Below are positions 56,845-64,000 of a DNA stretch of 64,000 nt, one piece after another; position 1 is the first letter of the stretch, and every line of letters begins with the position of its first letter. Source of the DNA: Comamonas sp. Y33R10-2 (lineage in GTDB: Bacteria; Pseudomonadota; Gammaproteobacteria; Burkholderiales; Burkholderiaceae_C); NCBI RefSeq assembly GCF_019355935.1, contig NZ_CP079925.1:2418001-2482000 (forward strand), given 5' to 3'. Under the pieces are notes generated by a model. That model saw nothing but the letters and a program-made list of their open reading frames with translations, did not search any database and was not told the origin of the DNA. Both the position numbers and the translations under genes were made by a program.

Positions 56845-58125
56845 ATGTCTTTTGAAACTGATCGCCCTGCATGGCGCAGCGCCGCCTCTGTCTTTGTTCT
56901 GTACCTGCTAGTGGGCTATGGCTCTACTTTGCTGGCGCACGGTCAAACTCAGTCCGTCCCAGTATGGCTGGGTGCGGCCGTGCTATTTGCCTTTTTCATT
57001 CGCAACCATGGTCAAGCTTGGCTATTTGCAGCGGGCTGGCTGGCCAGCGCCATTTGGGGCGGTCTTGCGCATGACCTGGGACCGCTCGCGGCCATCGTCT
57101 TTGGCCTGATTGAAACGGCCTGCGCTTGGCTTGGAGCCAAGACTTTCAGCTATCGTTTAAAGAGTGGTCTCCTATCACTTTCCACCACATCGCGGCTGAT
57201 GGGAGGTGCTGTGCTGACGGCTGTTTTGGGCGCCGCACTGGCTGCACAGTTCTGGGTCAGCCTCAATAGCAGCACCAGTTGGTGGCTGGAGTGGCGCACT
57301 TGGGCCTCATCTACCTTGCTGGGAATTTTGCTGCTGCTGCCCGTGGTTCTGGCTTATCAAGGCTTTCAACCGCGCCGCTCGGGGGGCATGACACGCAAGC
57401 AGTTTTTGGCAGGTCTGATTGCCTTTGCCATCTTTATCGCTTTGGCTCTGAGCGTATTTTCGGCAGGCGTTCAAAACTGGGGCACCTCCGCCGCCACACT
57501 GGCCTATCTGCCCATGCCATTTTTGTTGGCCGCTTCCATGCTCTGGGGGCCACGTGGTGGCTCGCTTGCCATGCTGGTTGGCGGTCTGCTCATCGTTGCC
57601 CGCAGCGCCACAGGGGTCGGTCCATTTGCGGTGCAAGACGCCTTTGCGGGCGAGGCCGTGATTGAAGCCCAAGCCTTTGTCGCCATCTGGGCCATCTTGC
57701 TGCTCTTTGGCCGAGGCCTTGAAAATGAGCGCCGCAGCGCGCTGCAAACCACCCATGAGTGGCGGCTGCGCTATGAACGCACTTTGCAAGCCTCAGGCGT
57801 TATCAGCGCCGAATTCGACCCCCTGTCTGGTGCCGCCACCTGGAGTCCGGGCGCTGACCAGATATTGGGAGGCCATCTGGCGCAGCTGCAAAACATTGAC
57901 GATTGGCTTCGCCATGTAGATGCAGCAAACCAGCCACTTGCAAAAGCCGCTTGGGAGTGCGCCCGCAATGGTCACCCAGTTGCGCGCTATAGCTATGACG
58001 TGCAGTTGGGCGGCAGCAACTATGCAGCAGAAGTATCGCTGGCTCCGGTACTCGGACCAGACGGCGCAGTGGAGCAAATCGCAGCGCTAGTGCGCGTGCT
58101 CAAGCCCCAACCTGCTCAGGCTTGA
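56845..58125 (+). CDS. MASE1-PAS sensor protein without an output domain
   Basis: The 426-residue protein has an N-terminal MASE1 membrane-sensor domain with about eight helices (residues 10-300), including GLAHDLGPLAAIVFGLIET near 71. A cytoplasmic PAS-like domain spans about 305-420 (RTLQASGVISAEFDPLSG then WSPGADQILGG). MASE1 proteins normally end in GGDEF, EAL or kinase domains; none is present. The stop (58123-58125) is directly followed by the next gene's ATG, so it is likely coupled to it. The signal is unknown. Confidence 0.82.
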   Translation: MSFETDRPAWRSAASVFVLYLLVGYGSTLLAHGQTQSVPVWLGAAVLFAFFIRNHGQAWLFAAGWLASAIWGGLAHDLGPLAAIVFGLIETACAWLGAKTFSYRLKSGLLSLSTTSRLMGGAVLTAVLGAALAAQFWVSLNSSTSWWLEWRTWASSTLLGILLLLPVVLAYQGFQPRRSGGMTRKQFLAGLIAFAIFIALALSVFSAGVQNWGTSAATLAYLPMPFLLAASMLWGPRGGSLAMLVGGLLIVARSATGVGPFAVQDAFAGEAVIEAQAFVAIWAILLLFGRGLENERRSALQTTHEWRLRYERTLQASGVISAEFDPLSGAATWSPGADQILGGHLAQLQNIDDWLRHVDAANQPLAKAAWECARNGHPVARYSYDVQLGGSNYAAEVSLAPVLGPDGAVEQIAALVRVLKPQPAQA

Positions 58126-58127
58126 CC

Positions 58128-59642
58128 ATGGCAGAACCCGCAGTCTTTCTCATTCACGGCTTGGGCGGTACGCAGTACGACCTGGGCTCTATGCACAAAC
58201 GGCTCAAAAACGCCGGTTTTGTGACCCATTCTCTGACCCTGCCCGGCCACGGCACCACACCTGAAGACCTGGTCGGCATTACCGCCGAAGACTGGTTAGA
58301 AGCCGTGCGCGTGAAATACCGCGAAGTCATGGCGCTGCACGAAGAAGTGCATGTCATGGGCATGTGCATGGGCTCACTGCTGGCCATTGAAATCGTCAAG
58401 CGCGAAGGCCATACCCGGGGCAAATTGATTGCTCTGGCTCCCCCTATTTACCTCGACGGCTGGGCCACGGCCTGGTATGCGTTTGCGCGCCATGCGCTCT
58501 ACTATGTGCCCGGCGTGGCCGCGAGCATGAAGATCGTGGAAGAAGACCCCTTCGGCATCAAAAACGAGCAGCTGCGCGCCATCGTCAAAGCCAAGTTTGC
58601 ACGGGGTGAGAACTTTCACTACGGGTGGGTGCCACTGGCCTGCGTGAAGCAGGTAGACAGGCTGCGCGGCTTTGTGATGAAGGACCTGCACAAAATTGAA
58701 GCGCAAACGCTTGTCATCCACGCCCGCGAAGATGAGCTGACCAGCCTGCGCTCTGCCGACTATTTGATCGAAAAAATCAACGGCAAAAAACGCGCAGGCA
58801 AGGCCCGTGTGGTGGTGCTGGAAGACAGCTATCACATGATCTGCGTGGACAACGACAAGGAAATCGTTGCCAAGAATGTGCTGGAGTTCATCGGTGCCAG
58901 CGCCGCAGGCTCGCTGGGCATCCCCACGGCCGATGCCGGCATGACGCCCGAGCAGATGCAGGCGCTTTCTGCCCAGGCCTGCCAAGATCTGGAAGGCGGC
59001 GATTTTGCGTCCCTGTATGCGCGCGGCATCCCAGACTTCGCCTGGTTCCAGCCGGGGCACAACCGCAGCACCGGTTGCCATGTCGGCGGCAAGGGCTTGG
59101 CGCGCCTGCAGCAATGGGCAACCCCTGGTGCGGCTGGCGCTACGGGTGCGGCGGTGCAATTCACCGCCTTTGGCAACGCCAGCTTCAATAGCGGCATGGT
59201 GGTCACGCCAGCCGTTCTGCGCCACGGCGCGTTCCAATCGCCGGGCTTGCTGGCCCTGTCCATGCGCAAGGGCAAGTTGCTGGAAGCACGCTGGTTCCCC
59301 GACGAGGTGGAGGCCGAAGACCAGCACTTTGGCGGTGAGCCGGTCAGCGATGGCCCCTCCCCCGCCGAGAAAGCCTTCGAGCAAGCCTCGGTCACCTCCA
59401 AAACGCTACAGGAAGCGCCTGACAACGAGGCCCTTCTGGCCCTTTACTCTCTGTACAAGCAGGGCAGCATTGGCGACTGCAGCGGCGCCCGCCCCGGCGT
59501 GCTGGATGTGGTGGGCCGCGCCAAGTTTGATGCGTGGATGGCCCGCCAAGGCACGCCGCGAGATGCCGCGATGGCGGACTATGTGGCGCTGGTCACTCAA
59601 CTCAAAGCGGCAGACGCGGAAGCGGAAAAAGTCGCGGCTTAA
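58128..59642 (+). CDS. Alpha/beta hydrolase (Cys nucleophile) fused to NTF2-like and ACBP domains
   Basis: The 504-residue protein has three parts. Residues 1-260 are an alpha/beta hydrolase: HGLGG at 10-14, nucleophile elbow GMCMG at 78-82 with Cys 80 in place of Ser, probable Asp 202 and His 236 (DSYHMI). Residues about 272-400 resemble an NTF2/SnoaL-like fold. Residues about 411-500 are an acyl-CoA-binding (ACBP) domain with LYSLYKQGSIGD at 439-450, RPGVLD at 455-460 and KFDAW at 466-470. GxCxG is the lipase box of PHA synthases. An acyl-CoA thioesterase or acyltransferase role is inferred. It follows the MASE1-PAS gene by 2 bp. Confidence 0.8.
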   Translation: MAEPAVFLIHGLGGTQYDLGSMHKRLKNAGFVTHSLTLPGHGTTPEDLVGITAEDWLEAVRVKYREVMALHEEVHVMGMCMGSLLAIEIVKREGHTRGKLIALAPPIYLDGWATAWYAFARHALYYVPGVAASMKIVEEDPFGIKNEQLRAIVKAKFARGENFHYGWVPLACVKQVDRLRGFVMKDLHKIEAQTLVIHAREDELTSLRSADYLIEKINGKKRAGKARVVVLEDSYHMICVDNDKEIVAKNVLEFIGASAAGSLGIPTADAGMTPEQMQALSAQACQDLEGGDFASLYARGIPDFAWFQPGHNRSTGCHVGGKGLARLQQWATPGAAGATGAAVQFTAFGNASFNSGMVVTPAVLRHGAFQSPGLLALSMRKGKLLEARWFPDEVEAEDQHFGGEPVSDGPSPAEKAFEQASVTSKTLQEAPDNEALLALYSLYKQGSIGDCSGARPGVLDVVGRAKFDAWMARQGTPRDAAMADYVALVTQLKAADAEAEKVAA

Positions 59643-59685
59643 AAATCGACACCACCCAACCTTGTTTGGCCTTATTCAGCCTTGT

Positions 59686-60483
59686 TCAGTCCTGGTTGAG
59701 CTGCGCGAGTCGTTCGGGCGTGCCCACATCGACCCAGCGCCCCGTGTACAAGGATGCACCCACGCGGGCTTCGCGCATGGCCGCACGCAGCAAGGGGGCT
59801 AACGGCGCGCGCAGACCTTCGGGGTTGCCAGCGGGAATGTCAAACCACGGCTGGGCAAACAGCTCGGCCTTCAGTAGCGCGATGGTGCTGTAGGTGTAGC
59901 GCGGGCTGGCGTCATCTGCGGGCAAGTCGAGTGCCTTGCCGTCTTCACTCAAACCAAAGTCACCGCGCAGGTTGTGCGTGGGGTTGGGCACCAGCCACAG
60001 GTGTGCCAGTTCGTTGCTTTGTGCAAAAGCCTGCGCGGCATTGGCAGCAAAGGTGAAGTCTGGTGCATACACATCGCCTGCAGCCAGCCAGAAAACGTCG
60101 CCTAGCTGAGGCAGTGCTCGGCTGATGCCACCTGCGGTTTCATAGGCTTTTTCGGGCTCTGCAGAGTATGAAAGCGATAGCTTCTCATGCTTATCTTGCG
60201 CTGACTTCATGGCAAATTCATTGCCAAAGTGCGCGGGGATTTGCGCTCCCAGCCAACCCGTATTAATCACAGCTCGCGGCACGCCTGCAGCTACCAGCGA
60301 CTGCATGTGGTGCTGTAGCAGCGGCACGCCCTGCACTTTGAGCAAGGGCTTTGGAGTGACATCGGTCAGCGGCCGCATGCGCTCGCCACGGCCGGCGGCT
60401 AAGAGCATTACTGGGGGTTGTACAAAGGGCGAGGCGATGGTTTGGACGGTGGCTTGGGCAGTCATTTGAGCAGGCATGCGCAT
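59686..60483 (-). CDS. murU: MurNAc-1-phosphate uridylyltransferase (MurU-like)
   Basis: Nucleotidyltransferase of peptidoglycan recycling, forming UDP-MurNAc from MurNAc-1-P. The 265-residue protein has VMLLAAGRGERMRPLTDVTP near 25-44, KPLLKVQGVPLLQHHM near 46-61 and AAGDVYAPDF near 140 (the metal Asp). The C-terminal WVDVGTPERLAQL matches MurU. The start is uncertain (60483, 60477 or 60465). amgK, the usual kinase partner, is not adjacent. Glucose-1-P or GlcNAc-type transfer is the alternative function. Confidence 0.85.
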   Translation of the reverse strand: MRMPAQMTAQATVQTIASPFVQPPVMLLAAGRGERMRPLTDVTPKPLLKVQGVPLLQHHMQSLVAAGVPRAVINTGWLGAQIPAHFGNEFAMKSAQDKHEKLSLSYSAEPEKAYETAGGISRALPQLGDVFWLAAGDVYAPDFTFAANAAQAFAQSNELAHLWLVPNPTHNLRGDFGLSEDGKALDLPADDASPRYTYSTIALLKAELFAQPWFDIPAGNPEGLRAPLAPLLRAAMREARVGASLYTGRWVDVGTPERLAQLNQD

Positions 60484-60630
60484 CAATTTTCAGGCGGTCT
60501 TTGGAACAGGGCTGCTGCCCTTTTTCTGCCTAACACTGTAGAGCATTGACCCGTACACCGCCTGCGAAAACTCGGCCTCCCTTAAAATGGCGGGCTTAGC
60601 AGAATTAAACCCTCCTTTTGGAGCGCCCAG

Positions 60631-62676
60631 ATGGCCAACACTCAACAAATGGCGAATGCGATCCGCGCACTCGCAATGGATGCCGTTCAACAAGCCAACT
60701 CCGGCCACCCCGGCGCCCCTATGGGCATGGCCGATATGGCCGTTGCGCTGTGGAGCCGCCACTTGCAGCACAACCCCGTGAACCCTCACTGGGCTAACCG
60801 CGACCGCTTCATCCTGTCCAACGGTCACGGCTCCATGCTGATCTACGGTCTGCTGCACCTGAGCGGCTACGACCTGTCGATCGACGAGCTCAAGAACTTC
60901 CGCAAGCTGCACAGCAAGACCGCTGGTCACCCCGAAGTGGGCGTGACTCCCGGCGTGGAAACCACCACGGGCCCTCTGGGTCAGGGCATCACCAATGCCG
61001 TGGGCTTTGCACTGGCTGAAAAGCTGCTGGCTGCCGAGTTCAACCAGCCCAAGCACGAGATCGTGGATCACCACACCTTTGTGTTCATGGGCGACGGCTG
61101 CCTGATGGAAGGCATCTCGCACGAAGCGGCTGCTCTGGCAGGCGCCTGGAAGCTCAACAAGCTGATCGCCCTGTGGGACGACAACGGTATCTCCATCGAC
61201 GGCAAGGTCACTCCTTGGTTCGGCGACAACACACCTGCCCGTTTTGAAGCCTATGGCTGGAACGTGATCCGTGATGTCGACGGTCACAACGTGGACGCTG
61301 TGGACGCCGCTATTGCTGCTGCCAAGAAGAGCGCAGACAAGCCTACGCTGATCTGCTGCAAGACTTCGATCGGCAAGGGCTCGCCCAACCGTCAAGACAC
61401 CTCCAAGGCCCACGGCGAGCCTCTGGGTGCTGAAGAAATCGCTCTGACCCGCGCTGCACTGGGCTGGACTGCTGCACCCTTCGAAATTCCTGCTGAGGTG
61501 TACTCGGACTGGAACGCCAAGGACCAAGGCGCCAAGGTTGAAGCTGCATGGGACAAGAAGTTCGCCGCTTACGCCGCAGCCTTCCCTGAGCAAGCTGCCA
61601 ACTTCACACGCCGCATGGCCGGCAACCTGCCCGAAAACTTCGGTGAAATCGCAGCCAAGATTGCCTCTGACGCGCATGACGCCGGCGCCACTGTGGCCAG
61701 CCGCAAGGCCAGCCAGCTGGCTCTGGAAGGCCTGACAGCTGCTCTGCCAGAACTGCTGGGCGGTTCTGCCGACCTGACAGGCTCGAACCTCACCAACACC
61801 AAGTCGACTCCCGCTTTCCGCGTGGACGACAAGGGTGCTGTGGTCAAGACTGAAGACGGCAAAATCGGCCGCCACATCAACTACGGTGTGCGCGAGTTCG
61901 GTATGGCTGCCATCATGAACGGCGTGGCGCTGCACGGCGGCTACATCCCTTACGGCGGCACCTTCCTGACCTTTGCCGATTACAGCCGCAACGCTATCCG
62001 CATGGCTGCGCTGATGAAGCAACGCATCATCCACGTGTTCACCCATGACTCCATCGGTCTGGGCGAAGACGGCCCTACCCACCAGTCCATCGAGCACGCA
62101 GCCAGCCTGCGCCTGATCCCTGGTCTGGACGTGTGGCGCCCCGCTGACACCACCGAAACTGCCGTGGCTTGGACTGTGGCCCTGAGCCAGAAGAACAAGC
62201 CCACAGCCCTGCTGCTGAGCCGCCAAAACCTGGCCTACGCACCCAAGAGCGAAGACGCACTGGACAACATCGCTTGCGGTGCCTACGTGCTGTCTGAGCC
62301 CAAGGACATTGGCTTTAAGAAGAAGGCCCAGGCCGTCATCATCGCCACCGGCTCTGAAGTGCAACTGGCTTTGGCCGCGCAAAAGCTGCTGGCCGAACGC
62401 AAGATCGCCGTGCGCGTGGTCTCCATGCCAAGCACGACAACGTTCGACAAGCAAGACGTGAAGTACAAGAAGTCTGTGCTGCCCGCCGGCCTGCCCCGCA
62501 TCGCCGTCGAAATGGGCGTGACCGACTTCTGGTGGAAGTACGGCTGCGCTGCGGTGGTCGGTATCGACACCTACGGCGAATCCGCTCCTGCACCCGTGCT
62601 GTTCGAGCACTTCGGCTTCACACCTAAGAACGTGGCTGATACCGTGCAGGTCGCTCTGCAAAACGCTGCCAAGTAA
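60631..62676 (+). CDS. tkt: Transketolase
   Basis: Thiamine diphosphate enzyme of the pentose phosphate pathway. The 681-residue protein has [18 protein letters not shown] near 15-32, [19 protein letters not shown] near 64-82, TPP/Mg site [20 protein letters not shown] near 150-170, and pyrimidine-domain [18 protein letters not shown] near 467-484. All are intact. GGAG lies before the ATG (CTCCTTTTGGAGCGCCCAG). A terminator follows at 62679. It is divergent from murU. Confidence 0.97.
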   Translation: MANTQQMANAIRALAMDAVQQANSGHPGAPMGMADMAVALWSRHLQHNPVNPHWANRDRFILSNGHGSMLIYGLLHLSGYDLSIDELKNFRKLHSKTAGHPEVGVTPGVETTTGPLGQGITNAVGFALAEKLLAAEFNQPKHEIVDHHTFVFMGDGCLMEGISHEAAALAGAWKLNKLIALWDDNGISIDGKVTPWFGDNTPARFEAYGWNVIRDVDGHNVDAVDAAIAAAKKSADKPTLICCKTSIGKGSPNRQDTSKAHGEPLGAEEIALTRAALGWTAAPFEIPAEVYSDWNAKDQGAKVEAAWDKKFAAYAAAFPEQAANFTRRMAGNLPENFGEIAAKIASDAHDAGATVASRKASQLALEGLTAALPELLGGSADLTGSNLTNTKSTPAFRVDDKGAVVKTEDGKIGRHINYGVREFGMAAIMNGVALHGGYIPYGGTFLTFADYSRNAIRMAALMKQRIIHVFTHDSIGLGEDGPTHQSIEHAASLRLIPGLDVWRPADTTETAVAWTVALSQKNKPTALLLSRQNLAYAPKSEDALDNIACGAYVLSEPKDIGFKKKAQAVIIATGSEVQLALAAQKLLAERKIAVRVVSMPSTTTFDKQDVKYKKSVLPAGLPRIAVEMGVTDFWWKYGCAAVVGIDTYGESAPAPVLFEHFGFTPKNVADTVQVALQNAAK

Positions 62677-62678
62677 GC

Positions 62679-62706
62679 AAAAAGAGGCCTCGTGCCTCTT
62701 TTTTCT
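62679..62706 (+). terminator. Intrinsic terminator after tkt
   Basis: AAAAAGAGGC and GCCTCTTTTT arms with a CTCGT loop and a T-run. It begins 3 nt after the tkt stop. Confidence 0.92.
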
Positions 62707-62712
62707 GGCTGA

Positions 62713-63822
<1,110 letters not shown>

Positions 63823-63851
63823 TCTTCACCGATTACAAGCCAAACATGCCT

Positions 63852-63876
63852 CTAGTCCTTATTCGATAAGGACTAG
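63852..63876. repeat. CTAGTCCTTAT hairpin repeat, copy 3 (perfect)
   Basis: CTAGTCCTTAT and ATAAGGACTAG arms (11 bp) with a 3-nt loop, followed by CAGCTATCAA. Located between the gapA stop and its terminator, as copy 2 is for fba. Confidence 0.88.
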
Positions 63877-63883
63877 CAGCTAT

Positions 63884-63921
63884 CAAAAAAGCCAGTATGG
63901 GACGCCATGCTGGCTTTTTTG
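63884..63921 (+). terminator. Intrinsic terminator after gapA
   Basis: CAAAAAAGCCAGTATGG and CCATGCTGGCTTTTTTG arms (one G-U pair) with a 4-nt loop and T-run. It follows copy 3 of the hairpin repeat. The remaining bases to 64000 show no gene. Confidence 0.93.
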
Positions 63922-64000
63922 TGGCCTGCGCCCATGGCATTTTCAGGACGGTGCGCTACAGTCAGCGCCAGTCCATCGCGTGCTCGAAATTTCATCCCCC

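Noticed and set aside
60490..62661. 723-residue antisense frame opposite tkt
   Set aside because: Low-complexity product rich in His, Gln and Val; the opposite strand encodes an intact transketolase. It arises from codon bias.

Overview
The window looks like chromosomal DNA of a betaproteobacterium of the family Comamonadaceae, most likely Comamonas or a close relative. The basis is the character of the 16S/23S rRNA sequence, a 16S-tRNA-Ile-tRNA-Ala-23S operon, the gene order leuS-lptE-holA...proA, a proteobacterial gshA unlike the enteric one, and short intergenic repeats of a type I associate with this family. Genus is inference; no database was searched. I see no prophage, insertion sequence, plasmid gene or CRISPR array.

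Layout. 1-5250: an rRNA operon read leftwards (23S truncated by the window edge), with tRNA-Ala, tRNA-Ile, 16S, a leader with two candidate promoters and a 16S processing stem. 5270-15230: leftward block gshB, benE, kup, gshA, trkH, trkA, proA, mixing glutathione synthesis with both potassium uptake systems. 15346-22745: two small unknown genes, holA, lptE, leuS, a MscS-type channel, an octamer tandem repeat and a META-domain lipoprotein. 22821-27963: an SDR gene remnant and a leftward cluster of DUF4401/GDYXXLXY, DUF2157, NERD and CnoX-like proteins. 28272-33523: an ABC-2 type transporter pair, then purE, purK and a Sua5-type t6A gene. 33632-38457: a five-gene operon of a sulfonate-type ABC importer, an extra anchored solute-binding-like protein and a SfnB/DszC-like flavoenzyme, probably for scavenging an organosulfur compound. 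38528-45768: GDSL esterase, dacB, tsaB, rimI, a cryptic holD (psi) candidate, corA and mtnN. 45921-54258: fadD, fba, a QseBC/PmrAB-like two-component system divergent from two PAP2 phosphatases, and pyk. 54394-64000: CPBP protease, pepP, a MASE1-PAS sensor paired with an unusual hydrolase/acyl-CoA-binding fusion, murU, transketolase and gapA.

Functional threads. Central carbon metabolism is represented by fba, pyk, tkt and gapA. Translation and t6A modification: leuS, tsaB, Sua5-type tsaC, rimI. Replication clamp loader: holA and the proposed holD. Envelope: lptE, dacB, murU, PAP2 enzymes. Sulfur: glutathione synthesis, the organosulfur operon and mtnN.

The most noteworthy items are: the Cys-nucleophile alpha/beta hydrolase fused to an ACBP domain (58128-59642); the UDG-fold protein beside rimI that carries the psi-subunit GITxW signature (42634-43572); the organosulfur operon with a hairpin over its first ribosome binding site; and a repeat family with four copies, each directly downstream of a stop codon and all in the same orientation relative to that gene.
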